Source: Gonocerus acuteangulatus
Lineage: Eukaryota; Arthropoda; Insecta; Hemiptera; Coreidae
Assembly: GCA_946811695.1 (NCBI GenBank)
Contig: OX328130.1
Span: 73,304,853 to 73,368,852, forward strand
Reading direction: 5' to 3'
Length of the DNA stretch: 64,000 nucleotides
The notes below the pieces were generated by a model, which worked only from the letters and a program-made list of their open reading frames with translations, was not told where the DNA came from and did not search any database. Positions 12,000-22,785 of the stretch are shown in pieces (position 1 is the stretch's first letter; the number at the start of each line of letters is the position of its first letter). The position numbers were made by a program, and so were the translations under genes.

Positions 12000-13030
12000 T
12001 TACGCCCAAATAGGGTCAAAAATACAGCAAAATAACACTTTTTCTCAAACAAACGACCAAGTAAGTTAACCAGCCGAATCTACCTAGCGCAACACTATTT
12101 ATTCGGTGAAATTCGCACAAAAAATAGTTGCTTTATAGACTTCCAGATATAGATAGATAGATACTTTGACGTGGGGAATCAAATGAAACCACTTCTGGTA
12201 TAAAAAATGGGAGCTTGAATTTCAAAATTGTCGGTTTTGTATATTTGAGCGTTTTATTGTTGTCGCTGTTTGAATAAGTTTTTAATTAGTTGTTTTTTTA
12301 ATTAAAATTTTTATTTCAGTAAACCACGGCAATTAAATGAGACGCATGTTTATATTACTTGTTGTTCGTAACACATTTTATCTTCAGAATGAGCGGATGT
12401 CGAGAAGGAGGAGTGAGTAATTTCCGATTAGATGTTTTTGCAGGAGAGACAAGAAGGCGCTATGATGACGCAGTTCCAACGTGTCGGAATATTTTGCATA
12501 TGCATGGATTCTGATGGAGGAAAGTGGTCGTAAAAAAAATGCCTAAAATACATAAATTTTTTGCACCCTTATAATAATTAACCAAACAAAAGTGCAACCA
12601 AGGAAGTGATGACCACCAGAAAACCATTTGCTCCTTTGAGTTCGAGCAAAGGAATAGTTCTGGAACTGGCCGAGAAAGTGTTTGCTGTTCTACTCAGCCG
12701 AAAGGAAACAGAAGGCTGGAACTATCCTGCAGCAAAGCAGACTCAGCACTTGCTTCAGACAAAGCAATCTACAGTCCAGCACTTTTATCAGCAGTTCATC
12801 TCCCCAACTATACTCATCTTCATTTTCAATACTCTACAGATATCTTCAATATATTTTCTATTCAATTATATAGTTATATTTTCCAATTAGGATGTCGTTA
12901 TGAGGACAAATTTATTTATTTTAATTTTTTTAAATTTATTTTGAAGTTAGTTAGCTGTCGAGGTGATAAGCAAACATGGAATAGTTGGGATTCGGCTAAA
13001 AAGAAAACTCAATACGATTTTTGTAAAAAA
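12000..13030. other. No recognisable gene
   Basis: Contains a minus-strand family-2 end fragment near 12451-12475 (GCGCTATGATGACGCAG) and an unrecognised frame at 12606-12890. Nothing else could be supported. Confidence 0.4.
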
Positions 13031-13035
13031 ATCTA

Positions 13036-13082
13036 TATTCAGGACGTTTCGGCTACTCTTCGGTAGCCTTCGTCAGCTAAAA
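13036..13082 (-). ncRNA. Second hammerhead-like motif, distinct sequence
   Basis: On the minus strand: TTTAG (stem I), CTGACGA core, one extra A, GGCTAC...GTAGCC (6-bp stem II), GAAA core, CG, TC cleavage site, CTGAA (stem I partner with one G-U pair). It has the same layout, including one extra purine before stem II, as the motif at 10.8 kb, but an unrelated stem sequence. This type of block is typical of PLE terminal regions. Activity is inferred only from the fold. Confidence 0.45.
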
Positions 13083-13124
13083 TGACAAGAAAAGAAAAAA
13101 AAAACAGAAATTATTGCACAGAAA

Positions 13125-13182
13125 AAAAGTTTATAAGTAAGATAAGTGACAGACCTGTCACTTATCTTACTTATAAACTTTT
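13125..13182. repeat. Perfect 28-bp hairpin
   Basis: Arms 13125-13152 and 13155-13182 are exactly complementary, separated by AC. A second, near-perfect 24-bp hairpin follows at 13199-13250 (one mismatch, loop CCTC). Both sit about 50 bp from the hammerhead-like motif and may be PLE inverted-junction remnants. Confidence 0.9.
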
Positions 13183-13549
13183 GATAATTTAAACTTTAAA
13201 TAAGTTGAATTGTATTTATAGACCTCTCTATAAAAACAATTCAACTTATTATAAAAGAAAAATTAAAAAAACCTAAATTATTAAACAAATTGTTAAATTA
13301 TTAGAATAATTAAGGTATTAATAAACAGGTAAAGTAAACAGTGTGTATCTAGAAATTAGTTCTAGAAAATCAATAGAAACATAAAAAAAAAACAATTTTA
13401 TTGAGGTGAATAAAAGTAAATAGGCGCTAATAATAATATTAATTAATTTTTACAGAGAAATAAGATACTACATACCAATGGAAGTGCCGGGAGGCAGAGC
13501 AAGACCAAAGTTAACACAATTATAGTGGAAGTATATAAGAAAACTGGGA

Positions 13550-13553
<4 letters not shown>

Positions 13554-13583
<30 letters not shown>

Positions 13584-13771
13584 TTTTTTTTTTTTTATTT
13601 TTTTTATTTATTTTTTTTTTTTTTAACGGCGCATCTACATCTTTGTCATTAGCGCCGGGCTATCTAAAGGTTGCCACTCTTTTCTAATGCCAACAGCACG
13701 TGGTCGGTCACCCATTCAGGTACTGACCACGCCCGACGTTGCTTAACTTCGGTGATCTATGGGAACCGGTG
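13554..13771 (-). mobile_element. 5S-derived SINE with 12-bp TSD
   Basis: Minus-strand copy with a longer 5S head than the 2.7-kb copy (it includes CACCGGTTCCCATAG before the box-A region), the shared tail GGCGCTAATG...GATGCGCCG, and a ~70-nt interrupted A tail (seen as T on plus). AACTGGGATCTT at 13542-13553 and 13772-13783 is the TSD. It shows that the SINE head can extend into the 5' half of 5S. Confidence 0.9.
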
Positions 13772-14078
13772 AACTGGGATCTTCTGGGGTATATGCAACT
13801 GAAATCAAAACAGGTGGTGGGAGGAGGTCGGTAGGGATCAAAAGCTTTTTATGACATATTATGACAGGAAAGCAGAAAAAATATGTTGATGGAAGGATAC
13901 ACATAATTTACTTGTGAGCACCCCGCATCGAAGGCGATTAGCCCAAATATAGATATAAAATGAAAATAGATATTTAGTTCCATAGTAATTATTAATCCCT
14001 AATAATTCACCTTCTTACATAATAATTATAAGTACTATTTACACAATAGTACAATTATACCATTTTAAATATCTATCT

Positions 14079-14135
14079 AATTATTTTTATTTTTTAACCT
14101 AATTATTATAATTAGGTTAAAAAATAAAAATAATT
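14079..14135. repeat. Perfect 28-bp palindrome with 1-nt centre
   Basis: Arms 14079-14106 and 14108-14135 are exact complements (left arm AATTATTTTTATTTTTTAAC...), separated by a single T. It immediately precedes the 165-bp satellite. A cruciform or a palindromic repair junction is possible. Confidence 0.9.
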
Positions 14136-14160
14136 TAGAAAACAGTTACTACTATGTACA

Positions 14161-14990
14161 ATATGTCTATACATAATCGCAACAGTTGATATGTTCAACT
14201 TAAGTCCCATTCATATTATGACAATACATAGGAACAACAGTTCCCCTGTACTATCACTGTTAAGCAAGGACTATGCTATGTATAATGAATACATAACGTC
14301 ATAAGTGATGTATTCATTATATACAATATGTCTATACATAATCGCAACAATTGATATGTTCAACTTAAGTCCCATTCATATTATGGCAATACAGAGGAAC
14401 AACAGTTCCCATGTACAATCACAGTTACCCAAGAACTATGCTATGTATAATGAATACATCACGTCATAAGTGATGTATTCATTATATACAGTATGTCTAT
14501 ACATAATCGCAACAATTGATATGTTCAACTTAAGTCCCATTCATATTATGGCAATACAGAGGAACAACAGTTCCCATGTACAATCACAGTTACCCAAGGA
14601 CTATGCTATGTATAATGAATAGACCACGTCATAAGTGATGTATTCATTATATACAATATGTCTATACATATTCGCAACAGTTGATATGTTCAACTTAAGT
14701 CCCATTCATATTATGACAATACATAAGACCAACAGGTCCCATGTACTATCACTGTTAAGCAAGGACTATGCTATGTACAATGAATACATAACGTCATAAG
14801 TGATGTATTCATTATATACAATATGTCTATACATATTCGCAACAGTTGATATGTTCAACTTAAGTCCCATTCATATTATGACAATACATAGGACCAACAG
14901 GTCCCATGTACTATCACTGTTAAGCAAGGACTATGCTATGTACAATGAATACATCACGTCATAAGTGATGTATTCATTATATACATTATA
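14161..14990. repeat. 165-bp satellite, five copies
   Basis: Units start at 14161, 14326, 14491, 14656 and 14821, exactly 165 bp apart. Each carries TTGATATGTTCAACTTAAGT and a strong inverted repeat, ATGAATACATCAC / GTGATGTATTCAT around GTCATAA. Copies 2 and 3 resemble each other (ACAGAGGAACAACAG) and copies 4 and 5 resemble each other (ACCAACAGGTCCCATG), suggesting amplification in pairs. No coding potential. Confidence 0.95.
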
Positions 14991-15294
14991 AGTGATGTTT
15001 TCATTTATTATTATAACCTTTCAAGGATGATGATAAAAAACACAGTTTGAGTCATCTAGACAATCAAAGGCAGAAATACATAAAGTGTTGAAATGTAAAT
15101 AAGAAGATTTTAGTCCATACAAACACTCATGTACATTTATTTACTTATTAATGGGCTTCAACTTTTTTCGATAAACCTACAGATATAAAACCAAGAGATA
15201 ATTATTATGGGTCATAAAATTACACGAGTTAATTCTTGAAGTAATTATTATGAATTGGGAGAAACATACTTTCATTCTGCGATACCATTTTTTA

Positions 15295-15375
15295 TGGGAA
15301 AAAAAGCAATTCGTTTAGAGCCTTCTGCTCAAATTCAAGAACATAAATATGCTTTAGGTCCACCCGACATACCTA
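15295..15375 (-). repeat. Fragment of the GCGCATGCGC-bearing repeat
   Basis: On the minus strand this matches the downstream part (GGTCCTAAAGCATATTTATG, GAGCAGAAGGCTCTAAACGA) of the repeat family at 35.5-36 kb. It abuts the family-1 element to its right. Confidence 0.6.
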
Positions 15376-15415
15376 TGTAATGTACTGTATATTTGCAGTT
15401 TTCTTTTAGCACTTT

Positions 15416-15529
15416 CCTCCGAAGGAAAGTAGCTATTGAGGTTGCACTCATGACGAAATTTTTGAAAAATATCTTCAAATCTTTATCGATCCTACCTAGT
15501 AGACACCGAAAATGACCCCCGATAAAATT

Positions 15530-15599
<70 letters not shown>

Positions 15600-16435
15600 T
15601 GTTAACACGATAGCGGCCAGAGTTTTTGTTTTTTCTTCACGAAACGTGGTATATAGGGTTCAATTAGTAAACGATTGAACGAGTTCGTTAACCACCAAAA
15701 TCGGTCCACCGAGAGGGGGGGTTTACCCCGGTCCCAAAACACTAATTTGACCATGCCAGCCGAAGTTTTTGTTATATTTCAACAAAACTCGATATTCGTT
15801 ATGTTGATCTAAAGAGAGAAATACACTGTAAAAATAAACCAAATCGGTTCATTAGGAGGGGGGGGGGTTCACTCCGGCCCCACATTACCAATTTGCCCCT
15901 ACCAGCCGTAATTTTTGTTACATTTCAACGAAACTCGGTATTCATGGTGGTAATCAACAGAGAAAAATGGGTTGTAAAAATAAACTAAATCGGGTTATTT
16001 GGAGGGGGGGGGGGGTTACTCCGCACCTAAAGTACTAATATACATACCAGTCGTAATTTCTGCTGTATTGTAACGAAACGCGGTATACGTCGAGGGTATC
16101 TAATGATAAAGAAGTGTTGTAAAAATGAAGTAAATCGGTCTATTGGAAAGGAGGGTTTACTTTAAACTCTGTTTCATTAGAATTAGCCGGCCAGACGTAG
16201 GTTCCCAAAGGCGCCGCGAGGAGCGCTATCTCCCACTAGAGGGACTGTATCCTGTTCCTGCGTCAGATCAAAAGACGGAAACTGAAGTTTTTGTGTATTT
16301 ATTAAGTAGTACAGTATCAAGTAATACCATAATAATAATAACTCTGGAAGCAAATTATTTACAAAATTAATAATGTAGTCTACACTACAAAAATTCTGAG
16401 GAAAGTGCTTAGTTATGCAGCTCCTGCGTGACGGA
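15416..16435 (-). mobile_element. Helentron-like element, family 1 copy B
   Basis: Full copy on the minus strand: 5' TCCGTCACGCAGGAG at 16435 leftward, three ~115-bp internal units with long C-runs, (AT)n at 15533-15597, then the hairpin CTTTCCTTCGGAGGAAAG and GCTAA at 15416. Same order as copies A and D, and about 1.02 kb long. Open frames at 16143-16485 overlap its termini and are shadows. Confidence 0.6.
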
Positions 16436-16439
16436 CTTT

Positions 16440-16500
16440 GTATTTTGTACATGGCCACTGCACAAGCGCGAACGCCACTGCGCATGCTAAAATAAATTAC
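16440..16500. repeat. GCGCATGCGC-repeat fragment
   Basis: GTACATGGCCACTGC and CGCGAACGCCACTGCGCATG on this strand are the inverse of the module repeated at 17.0, 18.5, 28.5 and 35.9 kb. Confidence 0.55.
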
Positions 16501-16543
16501 ATTACACTGTTAAGTATCCTTTTATCTAATTTAATCTACTACG

Positions 16544-16547
<4 letters not shown>

Positions 16548-16594
<47 letters not shown>
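16548..16594. repeat. (AT)n microsatellite
   Basis: About 23 TA units. Confidence 0.95.
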
Positions 16595-16597
<3 letters not shown>

Positions 16598-16904
16598 GTA
16601 AGTCGTAAAAAGCTGGAGTATATAACCCCTAGAGTGTATAACCGTAGAGTATAGACGGCGCCGAATGTGAAAGCAAAACTGGGCTGAAAGTACCTCCTTG
16701 CGTGACCCCAACCCTGACCCTAGACTTCCCCGCTACTCTCACCCACTTATACCAAAGCCAGTGTATTATACGCAGATTTCAAGGAGTTGACGATATGTAG
16801 TTACAGACACCAACTAACAATCACAATAACAGATATTAGCGAGTATTTATAACTAGTAAATGTAACAGTTGGTTGTAGTTGGATTGGATGAACTACATTT
16901 TAGC

Positions 16905-17275
16905 ATAACTATGCTTTAGCGGTGACTAAACTTGAATGAAACGTTACAAAAAGTGTCACAAAAACGTGTCCTCTAGTGTTCGCGTATGCGCAGTAGCGTG
17001 ACCATGTTCGAAAAATAAGAATGTACGTTTCCGCTCGCGTCCGCGCATGCGCAATGGCCATGAACGAAAAAATGACTATGTTATAGAGTACATTACATAG
17101 GTTTGTCGGGTGGATCCAGGCGTTCCAAAAAAGTGTCCGCTGGCGTTTGCGCATGCGTGGTGACCATGTAGGAAAAAGAAGGCTATATGTTATACAGTAC
17201 ATTACATACCTGGTTTGCTGGGTGGACCTAAAGCATATTATGCTCCTGAATTTGAGCAGAAACGAAATAATTTTT
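16905..17275 (+). repeat. GCGCATGCGC-bearing interspersed repeat, copy 1
   Basis: Starts ATGCTTTAGCGGTGACTAAA and contains three diverged ~75-bp sub-units, each with a YGCGCATGCGC-like palindrome (near 16985, 17046, 17152) followed by CCATG and GAAAAAGAAG-type sequence. It ends with AAAGCATATTATGCTCCTGA. Palindromes of this form match the consensus site of the transcription factor NRF-1. Whether they bind anything here is unknown. Confidence 0.7.
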
Positions 17276-17543
17276 GTTCTCCTTTTTCCTTTTTTTATTT
17301 TTTGAAACTCCTTGCAGCTCCAGAAATAAGACTTTTCATATGGCTGCATTTTACATACAATACTTATCAGAGGATTATAAATGGTTATATGAAAAATATA
17401 ATTTTACACAGATAGATGAAGAACACGTAGAAACACACCGATTTGATGAAAATATGTCGCTCTGGAGCCTTTATCGACCCTCCAAATTTGGTTTTAATCC
17501 GGTATATTTTCTCTCAAATTTGGCAGGAATTTTCATTCCTTAA
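17274..17543 (+). other. Unrecognised open frame after a polypyrimidine tract
   Basis: A T/C-rich run followed by CTCCTTGCAG (17306-17315) looks like a 3' splice acceptor. From there about 75 codons are open to a TAA at 17541, with mixed composition (FHMAAFYIQYLSEDYKWLYE, then SLWSLYRPSKFGFNPVYFL). No family is recognised. It could be an orphan exon or a transposon fragment; chance is quite possible. Confidence 0.2.
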
Positions 17544-18140
17544 GAACATTTTTAAGGTTATATTTTTGGAATCTTCCCAAAATTTGAATATATGAGTTTT
17601 AAGAAATCTGACGTCCGTTTTTAACTGAAAAATTATTTTACATACTCGACTCTATAGAAGTCATTATTTTGCCAAATTATTCCATATAGCCCCCTTAAAA
17701 AAGTCATCCATTATAAATCAGATTTTGACCCATTTTCTTCCAATCGGAGTGTTTCTACGAGTTCTGGGATCGATGTTATATGGAAAAACGATTACATTTT
17801 ATTTTCATTTTCAAAACTTATCTTCTGAGATAATACGGTAGTCAGTAATATGGTTAGGAAAATGTGTTTTTCTTCTCCTGAAAGAGCTCAAGGATGTAAA
17901 AATCGGATTATCTCAAGGCGAGAAATTGAATTTCAGAATGTCATGTTACTTTTTCGTTTACAAATGTTTAGTCTCTTCCGGGCTTGGAAAAATTATAAAT
18001 TTTTGTTCTCAATATTTACCACACAAGGTTTTCTTGGGGGTTTTAAATCTGATATTCTTTTTGGTTAGGGATGGTTGACGGAACGCTGGGACACGTGTCG
18101 AATATTTTTCAATGCAGAATCACCAGAAAAAAATGGGCCA
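17544..18140. other. No recognisable gene
   Basis: AT-rich; nothing supported. Confidence 0.45.
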
Positions 18141-18149
18141 GATCGGTGA

Positions 18150-18346
18150 CCCACCACTGTATACACCCCTTATAAGTGATCTTACTTAATTTATTTTTAA
18201 GGTTTTTATGACAAACTTTTACCGACTGAATCAGTCGTAGTTTTTCGACTATTTAATCGGTAAAACCACTTCGAGGTTAATAATACCAGGGTAAACAAAT
18301 TTCGGCGGGGGCAGCAGCACCCTCAGCCGCTTATATACGCCTATTG
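18150..18346 (-). mobile_element. Diverged copy of the 47-kb hAT MITE
   Basis: AAGTGATCTTACTTAATTTA then TTTTTAAGG and, further right, AAATTTCGGCGGGGGCAGCA with CCTCAGCC and TATATACGCC match the hAT-type MITE at 47078-47330 read in reverse. About 95 bp of extra sequence separates the two blocks. Confidence 0.6.
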
Positions 18347-18364
18347 TTGCCAGTGTTTCTTTTA

Positions 18365-18785
18365 ATAATTAATATGCTTTAGCAGTGACTAAACGGGGGA
18401 AAAAAAGTTACAAAAGAAATGTCTTCTGATATTCGCGCAATGGGATTTGCGCATTCGCAGTGGCGTTCGCGCATGTGCAGTGGCTATGGACGAAAAAGAA
18501 GACTGTATGTGTCACAAAAAAGTGTCCGCCGGCGTTCGCGCATGCGCAGTGGTGTGGTCATGTACGAAAAAGAAGACTGTATGTATCTAAAAAAAAAGTG
18601 TTCGCTGGCGTTCGCGCATGCGCCGTGGCCATGTATAAAAAATATGACTGTATGTTATAGCGTACGTTACGTAGGTTTACCGGGTGGACCTAGCGTTACA
18701 AAAAAGAAGACTATATGTAACAGTGCATAACATAGGTTTGTAAAAATAAAGCATATTTATGGTCCTGAATTTGAGTGCTCTAAAC
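18365..18785 (+). repeat. GCGCATGCGC-bearing repeat, copy 2
   Basis: Starts ATGCTTTAGCAGTGACTAAA. It contains four sub-units with GCGCATTCGCAGTGG, GCGCATGTGCAGTGG, GCGCATGCGCAGTGG and GCGCATGCGCCGTGG (18450-18630), then CGTAGGTTTACCGGGTGGAC and a 3' part ending in a T-run. Overlapping open frames arise from the tandem sub-units. Confidence 0.7.
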
Positions 18786-18949
18786 TTTTTTTTTTTTTTT
18801 CTTAAGCCGGCTGTCTCAGGCGGTTGAATTAACAATTTCCTCCCAGCTAACGAATCGTATCATCGTATCAATTCATCATTTCATTTTCGGTTTAAAAACC
18901 GCACCGCTGGTAATACATTCCTGGAAGTGAGACATACGAAAACACACAT

Positions 18950-18958
<9 letters not shown>

Positions 18959-19018
<60 letters not shown>

Positions 19019-19048
19019 AAAAGGGACTAAATCTGAAAAAAAGAACTA

Positions 19049-19075
<27 letters not shown>
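18959..19075. repeat. Two (AT)n tracts in a 60-bp duplication
   Basis: TATATA tracts at 18960-19016 and 19049-19074, each followed by AAAAAGGGACTAAATCTGAA and AAAAAGAACTAA. The direct duplication probably arose by slippage or recombination at the microsatellite. Confidence 0.85.
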
Positions 19076-19079
<4 letters not shown>

Positions 19080-19706
19080 GGGACTAAATCTGAAAAAAAG
19101 AACTAAATTTGGAAGGAAACATTGATTTTTTCTCCTATCTCCCAATCTAGAAGACTCCTTGGATTGGTGTTGAACGCTTGAGACTCGTCCCTACCTAGGG
19201 GGATGTAGACTCTGAAACCCCAAGCTATCTACATCTTCTGGATCGACCAGGCTCGGAGTTCGGGGGTTTTCTCTCTTGCATACACAATAGGCGATCGGTC
19301 ACTAGGGGCTTACCTCAGATCTCGTATCCAAGTCTTGTTAGCTTCTAGACAAATTTGTACAAAATGTGGTGAGTAGCAGAAAAAATACTACACCCTACAC
19401 ATTTTCCAATAAAATATGAATTTCATGATAACATTTAATTTTTTTGTTAATATAAATTTTGCCAACAGGATCGTGGAGGTGATTTTTACTATTTAAAACC
19501 TCTAGATAATATATAGGTAGGTTGCTGAGTACAATAGTCTCAAATGGGTGATCGCAAAAACCACGAGCCGCTGGCATAATTAAAGATTGAAACGTATAGT
19601 TAGCCCAGAAGTTTATAATTCTTATGAAATAAAATAAATAATAATAATAATAACAATTAAAACTTACAATATTAGTACAAGAAATAAGTAAAAATAAGTA
19701 TATACT

Positions 19707-19869
19707 TCCCGTAGATCACCAAAGTTAAGCAACGTCGGGCGTGGTCAGTACTTCAATGGGTGACCGACCATGTGCTGTTGGCATTATAAAAGGGTGGCAA
19801 CCTGTAGATATCCAGGCGCTAATAGCCAAATAGTTGATGCGCCATTAAAAACGGAAAAAAATTAATAAG
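19707..19869 (+). mobile_element. 5S-derived SINE with 14-bp TSD
   Basis: Head GATCACCAAAGTTAAGCAAC and GGGCGTGGTCAGTACTTCAA, tail GGCGCTAATAGCCAAATAG then GATGCGCCATT and an A-rich end. AATAAGTATATACT at 19693-19706 is repeated at 19870-19883. More diverged than the 2.7-kb copy. Confidence 0.88.
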
Positions 19870-19887
19870 AATAAGTATATACTAATA

Positions 19888-20136
19888 ATATCGCCGATAC
19901 AAAAGCACAGTATCGAATGTGAAAAAACTTATTTTTCATTTTAAATTTTTGTGATTGCTGTAGGACTGACATAAACTCCCGAAAAATTAAAGAAAAATTA
20001 TTATCAATTACAGAAAATCAAACTAACGGATGTGAATTAAGTCTTATTAAAATATATCATAGGAATAAATATATATAAAGTCATCTATAATCTACCAAAC
20101 CACCTTTCACATTCGATACTTTGCATTTGTATCGAC
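19888..20136. mobile_element. TIR MITE, first of a tandem pair
   Basis: Left end CCGATACAAAAGCACAGTAT then CGAATGTGAAA; right end TTTCACATTCGATACTTTGC then ATTTGTATCGAC, an inverted repeat of about 32 bp. About 250 bp long with no coding potential. The superfamily is not recognised from the termini. Confidence 0.7.
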
Positions 20137-20142
20137 AATATT

Positions 20143-20390
20143 GTCGATACAAAAGCAAACTAACGAATATGAAAATCATCACTTTTCAGAGTGGAAAAGT
20201 ATTTATTCATAACTTTTTTTTGGACAGTCAAATATTCGGCAGATTTGACCTTTTGATAGTGGAATACTTTCCCTTTAATAGAGTGAAGTAAGATTGAAGA
20301 ATTTTCTGTAAATAAGTCCAGCAGAAATTATGAAAGATGGACAATGAAGGATGCATTCTTTCACATTCGTTAGTTTGCATTTGTATCGAC
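20143..20390. mobile_element. TIR MITE, second of a tandem pair
   Basis: Ends GTCGATACAAAAGCAAACTA then ACGAATATG and the inverse CATTCGTTAGTTTGCATTTG then TATCGAC. Same family as the copy to its left but a different subfamily (AACTAACGAATATG versus AGTATCGAATGTG). The junction between the two (20126-20153) is a perfect 28-nt palindrome. Confidence 0.7.
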
Positions 20391-21275
20391 GATATAATGC
20401 CTGACCTTGGCCATTAAGCTGAATGAGAAAAAAAAACAGGATTTGGCCATAGAGCTGAAAGATTTGTATAAGTTATGGCGAGGGGAACTGCTATTATTAT
20501 ATCGACCAATGGACTTATACCGAAGACCACCACGGTTACAACTAGAAGTTAATACAAAAAGCTTAGCCAGTTTACCATATGGCGTTAATTAAATTTAATT
20601 AAAATCGGTCCATTTTTGAGCCAACTACACGCCGACCAGACAATATATACATGTGTTAATTAATTTGTTTTAATGTAATTAACACTAACGTTTCAAGCAA
20701 TAAAAATAGAAAATTTTCATTTTTTTTGTTCTAATTTTGAGATATTGTCTAAATAGGCCATTATTTTGATATTTTTAATCAATCAGTTTAAGACTAAATG
20801 CTGCATTTACAGGATATTCCTGTAGTTATTCTCAGATAAAACCGTCCCAAAATATATTTTTTTTATTCAATCGCTCTTTGTAAGGCCCTGTGTATTTATT
20901 TACTTCCCCGTAATTGTAAAACAACCACAATGTGGAGTGGAACGAACGCATCATCTGACATATTTAAAACAATATTTTGACAATAAAGAATAATACGATA
21001 CAAATAATATCTAATAATAGTGAGATTAAATTAATATTCACAAATATAATATGCTATGTTTTCATTATTTGAAGAGAAAGGAGAAGAACTAAATATACTT
21101 GTAGCTGGGAAAGCGGGCAATGATCTTTCTAGTCCACCCACGTTCTTAGGAAGCAAACAGTACTCCGCTTTCACACTTTTCCCAATGATAATAATTTATA
21201 AGTTTTTTTTTTTTTTTTAATAATTGAATGTAAATAGAAATACAAAAGGAAAATAATCACTTAAATGATGCTTCA

Positions 21276-21278
<3 letters not shown>
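20391..21278. other. Unassigned; retroelement-like tail motif
   Basis: The 61-codon frame at 20407-20592 (includes LKDLYKLWRGELLLLYRPMD) runs into AAAATCGGTCCATTTTTGAG, a motif commonly found near 3' ends of invertebrate non-LTR elements. The protein is not recognised. The remainder holds nothing I can support. Confidence 0.3.

Positions 21279-21340
<62 letters not shown>
21279..21340. repeat. (AT)n microsatellite
   Basis: About 31 TA units, adjoining a family-1 end fragment to the right. Confidence 0.95.
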
Positions 21341-21343
<3 letters not shown>

Positions 21344-21440
21344 TTATTTTAAGCAAATTATTCAGGAACGCTGTGTGCACTTTCCATCTGCTGAGAAATG
21401 TGCTTAGGTATGCAGCCCCTTCGTGACAGAATTTTTCATT
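21341..21440 (-). mobile_element. Family-1 5'-end fragment
   Basis: TTTTAAGCAAATTATTCAGG, then GTGCTTAGGTATGCAG and CCCCTTCGTGACAGAA, is a diverged minus-strand copy of the first ~95 bp of family 1. Confidence 0.6.
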
Positions 21441-22127
21441 GGTGATCTCTGTAATTACATAATTACGAAAGATTCTGCATTAAAAATAAAATTAAGAATA
21501 ATTAAAACTTCACGTTAAAAAAACAAATTTTTATTTTGAAATCTAAATTTGAATAAGTTGAATTCGGTCAAATTGATCCCAGCTAACAATATCCTACGAG
21601 TGATTGAGTATGTACCGGAGAAGATTAAAGTCGAAATCGTTAGGTTTTTTACAATAAACCAGTAGTGAGGAAGCCCTCAGCAATGGCGGAGGAAAGTAGC
21701 CATGAAAAAGGGGCACAAGAACCCTCCAAACCATTTCGTCTAATTGGACTTTTCGAGTGGCGAATTTCTATTTTATAGTCCAAATGATGCTTGGAAGTAT
21801 TTATAATCCGTCTGGTGGATTTATTAATGGTCAATTTAATTTCGTCAACAGGTGGAATGTTCTGTGGTTTTAATTTAATTCAAATTCAGCTATATTTTAG
21901 AGACTCCACCTTCTAGTTTGGACCAAAATGGTCAATATTTTGGATCATTTTTCGTTCTTTATTTGACTGCAGATATTGGACAAAGAAAAAGAGGAATGAC
22001 CTATTTCAGCGGCATCTGAGCGTTCTTCTTACGTAAATGGTAAATGAATTTGGTAGCACTAGAGCTCAGAAACCTAATAATTCATCACAATATGATTAGG
22101 TAACATTATTACCTGATTAATTTAAAT

Positions 22128-22415
22128 ACAGAGAGGATGAAATTGGCAGAGCGCTCGACAAATATTCTGGAGTACCTGAGTTCGAAACTCGTGCGTCTTC
22201 TTTATCGTTCATTCGTTCTTCATCTTCTTCAGTGTCGATGTTCGAAGTTTGGCTTCCGGATTCCAAGACCGTCCCTATGCCCACCCAGCCTTAATGTAAT
22301 GGGTACCAGCTAAAGGGGAAAACCAGACGACCGGAGCATGTGTCTGACCACACTATATTCCTATTACACCATATGGAAAAGAATCAGATATCTCTACAAG
22401 CTAGTAGCTTTATGT
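22128..22415 (+). mobile_element. tRNA-derived SINE (Gln/Ala-like head family), diverged
   Basis: Diverged A box, B box GAGTTCGAAACTCG, then CGTCCCTATGCCCACCCAGC, GGGTACCAGCTAAAGGGGAA, GACCACACTATATTCC and ATCAGATATCTCTACA in the same order as the better copy at 31931-32296. The 3' T-rich end is lost. The head type is a guess; only the A/B-box layout is firm. Confidence 0.7.
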
Positions 22416-22435
22416 ATATGAAGAACGTTATCTAT

Positions 22436-22438
<3 letters not shown>

Positions 22439-22492
<54 letters not shown>

Positions 22493-22785
22493 TCATGTAT
22501 CTGTCTGTATTTCCGTTTGTCTGTTTGTTCCTTATACAAATCCACACCGTTAAACCGATTTTGACCAAACTTGGCACACAGGTAGGTCTCTATCCGGGGA
22601 GCGTCATGGGCTAGGTTTAAATCTTCTAGGACTAACAGTTCGGAGATCATGGGTTCGAAACTGTGAACCCGAACAGTTACAGATTTGTGTTATTAGATTT
22701 TAATATTACTTATTTAGTTTCTAATTTATTTGGGCTTTTCTAGATGCAGAAATTAGGTGTAGTATCGCACACAGGGTAACAGCTA
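22439..22785 (+). mobile_element. Dispersed repeat family 3, second copy
   Basis: (AT)n at 22439-22487, then AAAATCATGTATCTGTCTG, CCGATTTTGACCAAACTTGG, CACACAGGTAGGTCTCTATC, and an end GTAGTATCGCACACAGGGTA then ACAGCTA. Its right half also matches 61863-62035 inverted. Confidence 0.55.

Noticed and set aside
20407..20592. Reverse-transcriptase fragment
   Set aside because: No RT motif such as YxDD; only the downstream AAAATCGGTCC motif hints at a retroelement.
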